Below, piece by piece: positions 18,546-27,939 of a stretch of DNA of 64,000 nucleotides; positions within the stretch are counted from its first letter, which is position 1; every line of letters begins with the position of its first letter. The position numbers and the translations under genes are program-made. A model generated the notes under the pieces. That model did not search any database, had not been told where the DNA came from, and saw nothing but the letters and a program-made list of their open reading frames with translations. Source of the stretch: Pedococcus dokdonensis (GTDB lineage: Bacteria; Actinomycetota; Actinomycetes; Actinomycetales; Dermatophilaceae); contig NZ_LT629711.1 of NCBI RefSeq assembly GCF_900104525.1, positions 2,976,001 through 3,040,000 of the forward strand, written 5' to 3'.

Positions 18546-19646
18546 TCAGTTCTCGGTCTGGGGCTTGGGCTCGGCGCTGCCGGAGGCCTGCTTGGGCTTG
18601 GCGGGCTTGGTCTGGTTCGCCGACTTGCTCGGGTTGGCGGGCTTGGCCTGGTTGGCGGGCTTGGCCGCGCCGGCCGGCTTGGCCGGCTTGGCCGGGCCGC
18701 CCTTCTTCTTCTTGTTGCGGGTGGGCTGGACCCGCTGTCCGCTGGGCTTCGACTCCTCGACGCTCTCGGGCTTGTCGAGGCCCTTGACGGTGAACTCCTC
18801 GACCGGCTTGCCCTTCTTGCGCCGCCGTTCCTGCATCGCCTTCTCGGCGGCCGACCCGGGCGCGGGCATGTTGCGGATCACGTAGAACTGCTGGCACATC
18901 GACCAGACGTTGGTGGTGAGCCAGTAGAGCAGGACACCGATGGGGAAGTTGACGCCGGAGATGGCGAAGAAGATCGGCATCAGGTAGAGCAGCATCTTCT
19001 GCTGCTTGGCGAACGGGTTGTCCAGCGCCGAGGCCGGCATGTTCTTCATCATCAGCTGACGCTGGGTGGTGAAGGTGCTGGCCGACATCAGCACGATCAG
19101 GACGACGGTGACGATCTGCACGGTCACGCTGTTGGCGCCGATGAACCGGTCGGACAGCTGCGCGCCGAAGAAGGTCGACGCCTCCGCCTCACCGGCCAGC
19201 TTGCGCGAGATCGGCCCGATCGGGTCGGTGGTGCCCTCGGAGATCTTCTTGAGGCCGTTGAGCACCCGGAAGAGACCGAAGAAGAACGGTGACTGGAGCA
19301 GGATCGGCAGGCACGAGCTGAACGGGTTGGTCCCGGTGCGCTTGTAGAGGTCCATCGTCTCCTGCGTCATGGCCTGACGGGAGTCGGGGTCCTTCTTGTC
19401 CTTGTACTTGGCCTGGATCTTCTGCATCTCGGGCTGGATCAGCTGCATCCGGCGCGACGCGTGGATCTGCCGCACGAACAGCGGGATCATCGCCGCCCGC
19501 ATCACCACCACGAGCCCCACGATCGACAGGGTCCAGGCGACCCCGGACGCCGACGGGATGCCGAGGGCCGTGAAGAGGTAGTGCCAGCCGTAGAGGATCC
19601 ACGCCACGATCCACTCGAACGGGTAGATCAGGTCACTGAAGCTCAT
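18546..19646 (-). CDS. yidC: membrane protein insertase YidC
   Basis: Inserts membrane proteins with or without SecYEG. The 366-residue protein has no cleavable lipoprotein signal; it starts MSFSDLIYPFEWIVAWILYGW and contains five membrane segments with the conserved arginine in the first cytoplasmic approach (SIVGLVVVMRAAMIPLFVRQ). The C-terminal 90 residues are a highly basic tail rich in Lys, Pro and Ala (AKPAKPAGAAKPANQAKPAN-type repeats), likely ribosome-contacting. It lies within the rpmH-rnpA-yidD-yidC-jag string. Confidence 0.95.
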   Translation of the reverse strand: MSFSDLIYPFEWIVAWILYGWHYLFTALGIPSASGVAWTLSIVGLVVVMRAAMIPLFVRQIHASRRMQLIQPEMQKIQAKYKDKKDPDSRQAMTQETMDLYKRTGTNPFSSCLPILLQSPFFFGLFRVLNGLKKISEGTTDPIGPISRKLAGEAEASTFFGAQLSDRFIGANSVTVQIVTVVLIVLMSASTFTTQRQLMMKNMPASALDNPFAKQQKMLLYLMPIFFAISGVNFPIGVLLYWLTTNVWSMCQQFYVIRNMPAPGSAAEKAMQERRRKKGKPVEEFTVKGLDKPESVEESKPSGQRVQPTRNKKKKGGPAKPAKPAGAAKPANQAKPANPSKSANQTKPAKPKQASGSAEPKPQTEN

Positions 19647-19748
19647 GTCGTCCTCAATCTGGTGGTGTCCCGTCGTGGTGACGGTCCACCGGTGGTTCCG
19701 GTCGCGTGGCGGGTATGCCGCGTGGCCGGCAGGTCTGGGTCCGCGCCG

Positions 19749-20024
19749 CTAGGCGGCGTGGGCGGGGGTGTGCGGGTGCCGGGCTGGAACGTGGTCGACC
19801 CCTCCGGCGGCCCACGGGTGGCACCTACCCAACCGCCGCAGCGCGAGCCAGGTTCCCTTCACGGGGCCGAACCGGCGCAGGGCGGTCAGGGCGTAGGTGG
19901 AGCAGGAGGGGTAGTAGCGGCAGGTCGGGGGCGTCATCGGGGAGATGAAGCGCTGGTAGAACAGCAGCAACCCGACCAGCGGGGCCGCCACGGCCTTGCC
20001 GACGACCCGCCCCACGGCGCTCAT
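19749..20024 (-). CDS. yidD: membrane protein insertion efficiency factor YidD
   Basis: Small membrane-associated protein (91 residues) that assists YidC-dependent insertion. The family signature is complete: [20 protein letters not shown] followed by [13 protein letters not shown] and GRCHPW, with the three conserved cysteines. Its start overlaps the rnpA stop by 4 bp (ATGA), so the two are translationally coupled. A 102-bp gap separates it from yidC. Confidence 0.93.
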   Translation of the reverse strand: MSAVGRVVGKAVAAPLVGLLLFYQRFISPMTPPTCRYYPSCSTYALTALRRFGPVKGTWLALRRLGRCHPWAAGGVDHVPARHPHTPAHAA

Positions 20025-20389
20025 GCCCGGGCCCGGCCCAGGCGAGTGGCCACCTTCGCGAGCAGCGCGTCGAGCTCGGCGCCCAAGGAAGTCGAATTCG
20101 CTTGTGCCGCAACGGGATTCGCGCGGATCACGAGGTCTGTGCCGCGGGGGATGGTATCGAGTCGGGCAGCCACCAGCGCGCGCAGCCGGCGCTTGGTGCG
20201 GTTGCGGACGACGGCTCCGCCGACGGCCTTGGAGACAACAAAACCGACCCGCGGCGGTTGTCCCGCACGCGCGTCGGCCTGGTTGGCGTGGACCACGATC
20301 AGCGTGGAGCCAGCTCGGGCTCCCCTGGGCCCCCGGAACGTCGCCACGAAGTCCGAGCTCGCACGGAGCCGGTGCCCCGCGGGCAGCAC
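20021..20389 (-). CDS. rnpA: ribonuclease P protein component
   Basis: Protein subunit of RNase P, which trims tRNA 5' leaders. The 122-residue protein carries the RNR-type basic motif [13 protein letters not shown] and the [15 protein letters not shown] central cleft, with [10 protein letters not shown] beyond it. The GTG at 20389 lies 10 bp after the rpmH stop. Length and order match the universal rpmH-rnpA pair. Confidence 0.94.
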   Translation of the reverse strand: MLPAGHRLRASSDFVATFRGPRGARAGSTLIVVHANQADARAGQPPRVGFVVSKAVGGAVVRNRTKRRLRALVAARLDTIPRGTDLVIRANPVAAQANSTSLGAELDALLAKVATRLGRARA

Positions 20390-20399
20390 GGGGTGGGCC

Positions 20400-20537
20400 T
20401 CAGGCGGAGAGCTCGGAGCGGCCCTTGGCGCGACGGGCCGACAGGATGGCGCGGCCGGCGCGGGTGCGCATGCGCAGGCGGAAGCCGTGGGTCTTGGCCC
20501 GACGACGGTTGTTCGGCTGGAAAGTACGCTTGCTCAC
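20400..20537 (-). CDS. rpmH: 50S ribosomal protein L34
   Basis: 45-residue basic ribosomal protein reading [20 protein letters not shown] and ending GRSELSA, an exact family-type sequence. The GTG start at 20537 has GGAG 8-9 nt upstream. It is the first gene of the minus-strand string leading to parB and is preceded by a good -35/-10 promoter at 20690-20719. Confidence 0.95.
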   Translation of the reverse strand: MSKRTFQPNNRRRAKTHGFRLRMRTRAGRAILSARRAKGRSELSA

Positions 20538-20689
20538 GAGGATCTCCGTTACTGGTCAGGCCCGGGTGGCCTGCTGAGTGCTTGGGCGCCTGATCGGCCG
20601 CAATCGGAGACCCGTGCTGGTTCCACGGTCGGAAGACCGGCGATCCAGGGGTGTCACGGGCATGCGAAAACGGCCGACAGGCCTGCTCA

Positions 20690-20719
20690 ACGGTACGCGA
20701 GCGCGACAGGCACGGTCAA
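20690..20719 (-). promoter_or_regulatory. rpmH operon promoter
   Basis: On the minus strand, TTGACC (20719-20714), an 18-nt spacer and TACCGT (20695-20690), a close match to the housekeeping sigma consensus, about 150 nt before rpmH. Confidence 0.55.
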
Positions 20720-20841
20720 ACCAGCGCCGGCCACCCGGCATACCGAGCGCTTTTAGCACCTGGGACGAGTCGCGCGGCGACGGACACGCCGCACGGCCAC
20801 CCACGATTTCGTCGTCGCGGGCCAATTTTCAGTCGTTTCGC

Positions 20842-20922
20842 TTGCCGCTGCCCCACCGCTGTTGTTAGCGTCCCTCCTCGTCCCATTCCTTGCCCACAGG
20901 TTGTGGATAACCGTGTGGACAA
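20842..20922 (+). promoter_or_regulatory. putative dnaA promoter and DnaA boxes
   Basis: Within the 462-bp rpmH-dnaA spacer (20538-20999), TTGCCG (20842-20847), 18 nt and TAGCGT (20866-20871) could form a housekeeping promoter. Downstream, TGTGGATAA (20902-20910) is a perfect DnaA box and TGTGGACAA (20914-20922) is the actinobacterial form, placed to let DnaA repress its own gene. The rest of the spacer holds the divergent rpmH promoter and nothing else recognisable. Confidence 0.5.
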
Positions 20923-20999
20923 GGCACAGTGGACCAGCACCATGACCCTGCGACAGGGGCAGCGCCAGCAGGACGACCGTCGAAAGGGATGTGGAACCG

Positions 21000-22529
21000 G
21001 TGAGTGACACGGATCTGGACTTCACTCAGATCTGGCAGAACACCATCGCCACCCTCGACGCCGACGGGCTCCCGGCCCGCGAGCGCGCCTTCCTCACCCT
21101 GGCCCGCCTCGCCGGCCTGCTCGACGGGACCGCGCTGGTCAAGGTGCCGAACGACTACACCAAGGACGTCGTCGAGCAGCGGGTCCGCGATGCCGTGACC
21201 CGCGCCCTGTCGTCCCAGCTCGGCGAGCAGGTGCACCTCGCGGTCACCGTCGACACCTCGCTCGAGCAGGCCCAGCACACCGAGGACACCACGGGGTTCG
21301 TCGAGGGAGCCGGGTTCGGCGACGGGGCGCAGCTCGGCGAGCCCGGCCAGCCGGTCACCCTCCATGCGGGGAGCACGCTCGGCACGCCGGTCCCGGTGAG
21401 CACCACGGGCCAGGCCGACAACGTCTTCCCCCTCACCCCGGTGGCCGAGCCGCAGCGCCGGCCGCGCGACGAGGTGCTCAGCGTCACCGACGAGTCGGCG
21501 ACCCGGCTCAACCCGAAGTACACCTTCGACACCTTCGTCATCGGCGCCAGCAACCGGTTCGCCCACGCGGCGGCGGTCGCGGTGGCCGAGGCGCCGGCCA
21601 AGGCGTACAACCCGCTGTTCGTCTACGGCGAGTCCGGGCTGGGCAAGACCCACCTGCTGCACGCCATCGGGCACTACGCCCGCAACCTCTACCCCCACGT
21701 CAAGGTGCGCTACGTGAACTCGGAGGAGTTCACCAACGACTTCATCAACAGCATCCGCGACGACAAGGCGAGCAACTTCCAGCGCCGCTACCGCGACGTC
21801 GACGTGCTCCTCATCGACGACATCCAGTTCCTCCAGGGCAAGGTGCAGACGCAGGAGGAGTTCTTCCACACCTTCAACACGCTGCACAACGCGAACAAGC
21901 AGGTCGTCATCACCAGTGACCTGCCGCCCAAGCTGCTCAGCGGCTTCGAGGAGCGGATGCGCAGCCGGTTCGAGTGGGGCCTGCTCACCGACGTCCAGCC
22001 GCCCGACCTCGAGACCCGCATCGCGATCCTGCGCAAGAAGGCCATCCAGGAGCGGATGAGCGCGCCCGACGACGTGCTGGAGTTCATCGCCAGCCGGATC
22101 TCGACCAACATCCGCGAGCTCGAGGGCGCCCTGATCCGCGTGACGGCGTTCGCCAGCCTCAACCGGCAGAGCGTCGACATGGGCCTGGCCGAGATCGTGC
22201 TCAAGGACCTGATCCCCAACGAGCAGGGCTCGCAGATCACCAGCGCGACGATCATGGCCCAGACCGCGGCCTACTTCGGCCTCACCATCGAGGACCTCTG
22301 TGGCACCTCGCGCTCCCGGGTGCTCGTCACGGCCCGCCAGATCGCGATGTACCTGTGCCGCGAGCTCACCGACCTGTCGCTGCCCAAGATCGGGCAGCAG
22401 TTCGGTGGCCGCGACCACACCACCGTCATGCACGCCGACAAGAAGATCCGCCAGCTGATGGCCGAGCGGCGGGCGATCTACAACCAGGTCACCGAGCTGA
22501 CCAACCGGATCAAGCAGCAGTCCCGCTGA
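21000..22529 (+). CDS. dnaA: chromosomal replication initiator DnaA
   Basis: AAA+ initiator that binds DnaA boxes and opens oriC. The 509-residue protein has domain I ([14 protein letters not shown]), a long variable domain II (about residues 85-165), domain III with Walker [15 protein letters not shown] and Walker [14 protein letters not shown], and domain IV ending in the DNA-binding signature [18 protein letters not shown] at 21000 is chosen because AAAGGGA lies 10 nt upstream; the in-frame GTG at 20991 would be too close to it. Upstream boxes indicate autoregulation. Confidence 0.96.
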   Translation: MSDTDLDFTQIWQNTIATLDADGLPARERAFLTLARLAGLLDGTALVKVPNDYTKDVVEQRVRDAVTRALSSQLGEQVHLAVTVDTSLEQAQHTEDTTGFVEGAGFGDGAQLGEPGQPVTLHAGSTLGTPVPVSTTGQADNVFPLTPVAEPQRRPRDEVLSVTDESATRLNPKYTFDTFVIGASNRFAHAAAVAVAEAPAKAYNPLFVYGESGLGKTHLLHAIGHYARNLYPHVKVRYVNSEEFTNDFINSIRDDKASNFQRRYRDVDVLLIDDIQFLQGKVQTQEEFFHTFNTLHNANKQVVITSDLPPKLLSGFEERMRSRFEWGLLTDVQPPDLETRIAILRKKAIQERMSAPDDVLEFIASRISTNIRELEGALIRVTAFASLNRQSVDMGLAEIVLKDLIPNEQGSQITSATIMAQTAAYFGLTIEDLCGTSRSRVLVTARQIAMYLCRELTDLSLPKIGQQFGGRDHTTVMHADKKIRQLMAERRAIYNQVTELTNRIKQQSR

Positions 22530-23226
22530 GCCGGTCCCGGTCGGCTGTCCACCGGTCCCCGGAGTTCTCCACAACCTTGTGCACAGCTGTGCGGGCTTGT
22601 TCACCTGGTCGTCATCTTGGTGCGGGGCCGCACGAGACACCCCACCGCCTGCTCACGACGTGCTCAGACGAGCGCCGTTGAGCAGGGGAAACCGGACATT
22701 CCGGCCGTGCGGCCCAGCGTCCACACCTGTGGACAACTCTGTGGGTATGTCCGGGGTCCCACGGCCATCGACCGAACGGCTGATCTTTCCCCTCACCCTG
22801 TGGACAACCGGTGGACAACGCGTGCACGACCTCGCCCCGACCTGGGGACAACCGGGTATGGCGTGTGGACACCGTGTGGGCGGCCGTGCCGGTTCCACAG
22901 GTGGCAGCAGCTTGTCCGCCGGGCCGTCCACGGGTCGTGCACACCGGCCGCGCCGCGCTGACCTGCGAGGACGTCGCTCGTCCACAGGATCCACACCCCC
23001 TATGACAACGATGAGACCTCTCCACTCAGCGATCCAGCCCCGAGTACCAAGGAGATGACCTGACCCAGCTCTCCCGACCGGGAACGACAGGAAAACCGCC
23101 AACCACGCGACGCCAACCTGATTACCGGATCCGGGTTGGCCGACCGCACCCTGAGCACTAGGGTCAGTCCCCCATCACATTGTTGGAGTTCACGCGGCCT
23201 GGCCGCACGCGAAGGGCAGGTAGACG
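22530..23226. other. origin of replication (oriC), dnaA-dnaN spacer
   Basis: 697-bp gene-free region. Two perfect TGTGGACAA boxes are at 22728-22736 and 22799-22807. One-mismatch boxes are at 22565-22573, 22577-22585, 22810-22818, 22843-22851, 22864-22872 and 22978-22986, and weaker ones at 22717, 22891 and 22987. They occur in both orientations between about 22545 and 22995. No clear AT-rich unwinding element stands out; the least GC-rich part is near 23165-23200, just before dnaN. Placement between dnaA and dnaN is the standard actinobacterial origin. Confidence 0.9.
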
Positions 23227-24360
23227 GTGAAGTTCCGGGTCGAACGTGAGGTCCTCGCCGATGCCGTGACCTGGGTGGCCCGAGGGCTGCCGGCGAGGCC
23301 GCCGGTGCCGGTGCTGGCCGGCGTGCTGCTCGAGGCCGACGAGGCCGGCACGCTCACTCTCTCGGCGTTCGACTACGAGGTCTCGGCCAAGATCACCGTC
23401 GCGGCCGAGGTCGCCGAGGGCGGCACGGTCCTGGTGCTGGGCCGGCTGCTGGCCGACATCTCGCGCAACCTGCCGGCCAAGCCGGTCGACCTGGCCACCG
23501 AGGGCAACAAGGTCTCGGTCACCTGTGGTTCGTCGCGGTTCAGCCTGATGCAGATGCCGGCCGACGACTACCCGACGCTGCCGACCTCCCCCACTGCCAG
23601 CGGCACCATCGCCGGCGACGTCTTCACCCAGGCGGTCGCGCAGGTGTCCATCGCCGCCGACCGCGGTGACACCCTGCCGATCCTCACCGGGGTCCGGGTC
23701 GAGATCGACGGCGACAAGATGACGCTGCTCGCGACCGACCGCTACCGGCTGGCGATGCGCGAGCTCACCTGGAACCCCGAGGCCACCGACGCCAGCCACC
23801 TCGCGCTGGTCCCGGCCCGCACCCTCTCCGAGACCGCGAAGGCGCTCGGCGCCTCCGGCTCGATCGAGCTCGCCCTCGGCTCCAACGCCGGTGGCGACGG
23901 CCTGGTCGGCTTCGAGGCCGGTCAGCGCCGCACCACCACCCGGCTGCTCGACGGCGAGTACCCGAAGGTCACCTCGATCTTCCCGACCAGCGTCGACACC
24001 GAGGCCGTCATCAAGACCTCCGAGCTGATCGAGGCGGTCAAGCGCGTCGCGCTCGTCGCCGAGCGCAACACACCGGTGCGGCTGCGCTTCACCGACGGCC
24101 AGGTCGCCATCGAGGCCGGCACCGGTGACGACGCCCAAGCGTCCGAGGCGGTCGAGTCGACCCTCACCGGACCCGAGCTCGAGATCGCCTTCAACCCGCA
24201 GTTCCTGCTCGACGGACTCGGGGCCGTGGGCACCGACTACTCGCGGTTCTCCTTCACCCAGCCGTCCCGTCCCGCCGTGCTCTCCGGCCAGGACGACATC
24301 GAGGGCGAGGCCGACACCTCCTACCGCTACGTCCTCATGCCGGTTCGCTTCGCGAGCTGA
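23227..24360 (+). CDS. dnaN: DNA polymerase III sliding clamp (beta)
   Basis: Ring-shaped processivity clamp for replication and repair. The 377-residue protein has the three topologically repeated clamp domains; recognisable stretches are KFRVEREVLADAVTWVARGL at the start, ATDRYRLAMRELTW in the second domain, and SYRYVLMPVRF at the C-terminus, part of the client-binding pocket. The GTG start follows GGGCAGG. It is the first gene after oriC in the dnaN-gnd-recF run. Confidence 0.96.
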   Translation: MKFRVEREVLADAVTWVARGLPARPPVPVLAGVLLEADEAGTLTLSAFDYEVSAKITVAAEVAEGGTVLVLGRLLADISRNLPAKPVDLATEGNKVSVTCGSSRFSLMQMPADDYPTLPTSPTASGTIAGDVFTQAVAQVSIAADRGDTLPILTGVRVEIDGDKMTLLATDRYRLAMRELTWNPEATDASHLALVPARTLSETAKALGASGSIELALGSNAGGDGLVGFEAGQRRTTTRLLDGEYPKVTSIFPTSVDTEAVIKTSELIEAVKRVALVAERNTPVRLRFTDGQVAIEAGTGDDAQASEAVESTLTGPELEIAFNPQFLLDGLGAVGTDYSRFSFTQPSRPAVLSGQDDIEGEADTSYRYVLMPVRFAS

Positions 24361-24475
24361 CCACACCCGGGCGTAGCCTGAGCACCGCCACGGGGTGCCG
24401 CGCCGGCACCGCCGAGGCGCGTCACGGCATACCGCACCACGCACACGCTCCACCCACTCGAAAGGGCGACGTCTC

Positions 24476-25582
24476 ATGCAGCTCGGTCTGATCGGTCTCG
24501 GCAAGATGGGTGGCAACATGCGCGAGCGGATCCGCCGCGCAGGGCACGAGGTGGTGGGTTTCGACCGCAACCCCGACGTCTCCGACGTGAAGTCGATGGC
24601 CGCCCTGGTCAAGGCCCTGGACGCGCCCCGGACCGTGTGGGTGATGGTGCCGTCCGGCGCGCCCACCCGCGACACCGTCGTCCAGCTGTCCAAGCTGCTC
24701 GACAAGGGCGACCTGGTCGTCGATGGTGGCAACAGCCGCTTCACCGACGACTTCGAGAACGAGAAGCTGTTGAAGGCCAACGGAATCGGCTACGTCGACT
24801 GCGGCGTCAGCGGCGGTATCTGGGGTCTGGAGAACGGCTACGGCCTGATGGTCGGCGGATCCGCGGCCAACGTCCGCAAGGTGATGCCGATCTTCGACGC
24901 GCTGCGCCCCGAGGGTCCGCGCGAGGAGGGCTTCGTGCACGCCGGCAAGGTGGGTGCCGGCCACTACGCGAAGATGGTCCACAACGGCATCGAGTACGGC
25001 CTGATGGCGGCGTACGCCGAGGGCTACGAGCTGCTCGAGGCCAAGGACATCGTCACCGACGTGCCCGGCGCCTTCAAGGCGTGGACCCGTGGCACCGTCG
25101 TCCGGTCCTGGCTGCTCGACCTGCTCGTCGACGCGCTGGAGAAGAACCCGCACCTCGAGGACGTCTCGGGTTACACCGTCGACTCCGGTGAGGGCCGCTG
25201 GACCGTCGAGGAGGCGATCGCCAACTCGGTGCCGATGCCGGTCATCTCCGCGTCCCTGTTCTCCCGGTTCGCCTCGCGCCAGCAGGAGTCGCCCACGATG
25301 CAGGCCGTCGCGGCGCTGCGTGGTGGCTTCGGTGGGCACCAGGTCATGTCGGTCGCCGAGGGGGAGAAGCTGCGGGCCGACGGCGCGCCCAAGCACGAGA
25401 AGGCCGTCGCCGCCAAGGCCGCCGCCAAGGAGAAGCCGACCAAGAGCCCGGCCAAGGCCGCCGCGAAGGGCCGCAAGGCCGCCTCGGCCGGTCCGTCGTC
25501 GGGCACTGGCTCGACCCGTGGCTCCGGCGCAACCTCCGGCTCGGGCTCGACCCGCAAGCGCGCGGCCAAGAAGTCCAGCTGA
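24476..25582 (+). CDS. gnd: 6-phosphogluconate dehydrogenase (decarboxylating)
   Basis: Oxidises 6-phosphogluconate to ribulose 5-phosphate in the pentose phosphate pathway. The 368-residue protein has the [12 protein letters not shown] dinucleotide motif, the substrate loop [13 protein letters not shown] and the catalytic lysine/asparagine block [16 protein letters not shown]. It is of the short, NAD-preferring actinobacterial type. The last 65 residues are an unusual Lys/Ala- then Ser/Gly-rich tail ([19 protein letters not shown] and [10 protein letters not shown]) resembling histone-H1-like tails. ATG at 24476 follows AAAGGG. The 115-bp gap after dnaN holds a small GGTGCCG hairpin (24394-24410). 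Confidence 0.9.
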   Translation: MQLGLIGLGKMGGNMRERIRRAGHEVVGFDRNPDVSDVKSMAALVKALDAPRTVWVMVPSGAPTRDTVVQLSKLLDKGDLVVDGGNSRFTDDFENEKLLKANGIGYVDCGVSGGIWGLENGYGLMVGGSAANVRKVMPIFDALRPEGPREEGFVHAGKVGAGHYAKMVHNGIEYGLMAAYAEGYELLEAKDIVTDVPGAFKAWTRGTVVRSWLLDLLVDALEKNPHLEDVSGYTVDSGEGRWTVEEAIANSVPMPVISASLFSRFASRQQESPTMQAVAALRGGFGGHQVMSVAEGEKLRADGAPKHEKAVAAKAAAKEKPTKSPAKAAAKGRKAASAGPSSGTGSTRGSGATSGSGSTRKRAAKKSS

Positions 25583-25604
25583 CCGAGCACCCGAACGGAC
25601 GCCG

Positions 25605-26804
25605 ATGCACGTCCGGCACCTGACCGTCGCCGACTTCCGCAGCTACTCGGCGGCCGAGCTGCCGCTCGCGCCCGGGGTGACGACGCTGGTCGGGCTCAAC
25701 GGCCAGGGCAAGACCAACCTGGTCGAGGCGATCGGCTACCTCGCGACCCTCTCGAGCCACCGGGTCTCGACCGACCAGCCACTGGTGCGGTTCGGGGCCG
25801 AGCAGGCGGTGATCCGCGGGGCCGTCGTCCGGGACGGCCGCGAGACGCTGCTCGAGCTCGAGCTCAACCCGGGTCGCGCCAACCGTGCCCGCCTCGGCCG
25901 CTCCCCCGTCACCCGTCCCCGCGACGTGCTCGGCACCCTGCGCACCGTGCTCTTCGCCCCCGAGGACCTCGCCCTCGTCAAGGGTGACCCGTCCGAGCGA
26001 CGACGCTTCCTCGACGACCTGCTGGTGGCGCGACAGCCCCGGTGGGCCGGGGTCCGCAGCGACTACGACAAGGCGCTGAAGCAGCGCAACGCCCTGCTGA
26101 AGTCGGCCCAACCGTTGCTGCGCAAGGGATCTCGGCGTCGACCGGCCAGGCCGACCGACGAGCCGGTGGATGACGCCCGCGCCTCGGCCCTGCACACCCT
26201 CGACGTCTGGAACGACCACCTGGCCGCGGTCGGCTCGCAGCTGCTCTACGCCCGGCTCCGGCTGCTGCGCGACCTGGCTCCCTACCTGGCCAAGGCCTAC
26301 GACGAGGTCAGCGCCGGGCAGTCCGACGCGCGGGTCTCCTACAAGAGCAGCCTGCGTGAGGCGGCCGCCGTGTCGCTGGCCGCCGGGGAGGTGCCCGAGA
26401 TCGAGGCGCTGCGGGCCGAGCTGCTGGCGACCTTCGCCGAGGTCCGCGACAAGGAGGTCGAGCGGGGCATCTCGCTGGTCGGGCCGCACCGCGACGACCT
26501 GGTGCTCACGCTGGGCGAGCTCCCGGCCAAGGGCTACGCCAGCCACGGCGAGAGCTGGTCGTTCGCGCTGGGACTCAAGCTGGCGGCATACCAGCTGCTG
26601 CGGCACGACCTCGGCGACGACCCGGTGCTGATCCTCGACGACGTGTTCGCCGAGCTCGACACCGGCCGTCGCGAACGGCTGGCCGCGATGGTCGCGGACT
26701 GCGAGCAGGTGCTGATCACCGCGGCGGTCGACGCGGACGTGCCGAAGAGCCTGACCGGGCAGACCTTCGGGGTCACCCTCGGCGAGGTGGTGCGGCGTGA
26801 CTGA
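25605..26804 (+). CDS. recF: recombination mediator RecF
   Basis: SMC-like ATPase that helps load RecA at gaps. The 399-residue protein has [20 protein letters not shown], Walker [15 protein letters not shown], an ABC-type signature around [15 protein letters not shown], and Walker [17 protein letters not shown] basic insertion ([14 protein letters not shown]) lies mid-protein. It overlaps the next gene by 8 bp. It is in the usual dnaN-(gnd)-recF order. Confidence 0.95.
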   Translation: MHVRHLTVADFRSYSAAELPLAPGVTTLVGLNGQGKTNLVEAIGYLATLSSHRVSTDQPLVRFGAEQAVIRGAVVRDGRETLLELELNPGRANRARLGRSPVTRPRDVLGTLRTVLFAPEDLALVKGDPSERRRFLDDLLVARQPRWAGVRSDYDKALKQRNALLKSAQPLLRKGSRRRPARPTDEPVDDARASALHTLDVWNDHLAAVGSQLLYARLRLLRDLAPYLAKAYDEVSAGQSDARVSYKSSLREAAAVSLAAGEVPEIEALRAELLATFAEVRDKEVERGISLVGPHRDDLVLTLGELPAKGYASHGESWSFALGLKLAAYQLLRHDLGDDPVLILDDVFAELDTGRRERLAAMVADCEQVLITAAVDADVPKSLTGQTFGVTLGEVVRRD

Positions 26805-27459
26805 GCCACCGCCGGACCTCCCCGAGCAGGTCGTGGTCACCGACCCCGCGACCGGTGACGGCCGGGCCGACTCCGCCGACTCCGCCGACCGGGCCGACCG
26901 GGCCGGCGCCAGCTCCGGCCCGGCCTCCGACGAGACCGGCACCCTCGGCACCCTCGGCACCCCCGCCGACCTGGTCGACGACGCGGCCGAGGCGGCGCTC
27001 GCGCGGGCCCGGGCCGCCGCGCGTGACAAGGGTCTGCGGCCCGGCCTGAAGCCGATGCGGCGCCGGCAGCCCGGCCGACCGGCCCCCGCCAAGGACTCCG
27101 ACCGCCGCGACCCGCTGCTGCTCGGCGACCAGATGGACCGGTTGCTGGCCGACCGCGGCTGGAAGGTCGACGTCGCGGTCGGGTCGGTGATGGGCCGCTG
27201 GCCGGACATCGTCGGCGCGGAGGTGGCGCAGCACTGCACGCCGGTGACCTTCGAGCTGGGCGTGTTGACCGTGCGCGCGGACTCCACGGCCTGGGCCACC
27301 CAGCTCAAGCTGCTGGAGTCGGCCATCATGAGCCGGCTCGAGGGCGAGGTCGGCAAGGGCACCGTGACCGCGCTCAGGATCGTCGGGCCCAGTGCGCCGT
27401 CCTGGTCCAAGGGACCGCGGCGTTCGCAGGGGCCCGGCCCCCGGGACACCTACGGCTGA
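26797..27459 (+). CDS. DciA-like DUF721 protein
   Basis: A 220-residue protein whose C-terminal half is the DUF721 fold ([20 protein letters not shown] ... [18 protein letters not shown]). DciA proteins help load the replicative helicase in bacteria without DnaC. The N-terminal half is disordered, with [15 protein letters not shown] and GTLGTLGT repeats, and a basic stretch [11 protein letters not shown] precedes the domain. It follows recF with an 8-bp overlap and GTG start, the same order as in M. tuberculosis. Role in helicase loading is by family inference. Confidence 0.85.
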   Translation: MTEPPPDLPEQVVVTDPATGDGRADSADSADRADRAGASSGPASDETGTLGTLGTPADLVDDAAEAALARARAAARDKGLRPGLKPMRRRQPGRPAPAKDSDRRDPLLLGDQMDRLLADRGWKVDVAVGSVMGRWPDIVGAEVAQHCTPVTFELGVLTVRADSTAWATQLKLLESAIMSRLEGEVGKGTVTALRIVGPSAPSWSKGPRRSQGPGPRDTYG

Positions 27460-27480
27460 GCAGCGACCTGCCGGGCTGCC

Positions 27481-27492
27481 TAGGATCGGGCC
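27481..27492 (+). promoter_or_regulatory. leaderless -10 element for thioesterase gene
   Basis: TAGGAT at 27481-27486 lies exactly 6 nt before the ATG at 27493, with no Shine-Dalgarno sequence, as expected for a leaderless transcript. Confidence 0.5.
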
Positions 27493-27939
27493 ATGACGGC
27501 CGACGCCGACCGCAGCCTGACCCGCGACCACTTCGACCAGGTGACCCGGGTGACGACGCGCTGGTCCGACAACGACATGTACGGCCACCTCAACAACGCC
27601 GTCTACTACGAGCTGTTCGACTCGGCGATCAACGCCTGGCTGATCACCCTCGGCGAGGCCGAGCCGATGGGGTCGAGCACGCTCGGCGTCGTGGCGGAGT
27701 CGGGCTGCCGGTTCTTCCGCGAGCTGGAGTACCCGCGTCCGCTCGACGTCGCGGTGCGGGTCGAGCGCCTGGGCCGCAGCAGCATCACCTACGCGCTCGG
27801 GTTGTTCGACGCCGAGGCGAGCGAGATCGCCGCGCTCGGGCGATGGGTGCACGTCTACATCGACCGCGAGTCGCGCAGCGCGGTGCCGATCCCACCCGTC
27901 GTGCGCGAGCTGCTCGAGCAGGCCGTGGCGGCCCGCTAG
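27493..27939 (+). CDS. hotdog-fold acyl-CoA thioesterase
   Basis: 148-residue 4HBT/YbgC-like thioesterase. The active-site helix region reads RWSDNDMYGHLNNAVYYELF, with the catalytic aspartate of SDND and the HxNN motif, followed by FDSAINAWL. It would hydrolyse acyl-CoA thioesters in the cytoplasm; chain-length preference cannot be told. Its stop overlaps the start of the alcohol dehydrogenase gene by one base (TAGTG), suggesting a two-gene unit for fatty acyl or aldehyde metabolism. Confidence 0.85.
   Translation: MTADADRSLTRDHFDQVTRVTTRWSDNDMYGHLNNAVYYELFDSAINAWLITLGEAEPMGSSTLGVVAESGCRFFRELEYPRPLDVAVRVERLGRSSITYALGLFDAEASEIAALGRWVHVYIDRESRSAVPIPPVVRELLEQAVAAR

Noticed and set aside
19461..20756. 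Long plus-strand open frame opposite yidC, yidD, rnpA and rpmH
   Set aside because: All four minus-strand genes are unmistakable and overlap it completely; the translation has no recognisable features.
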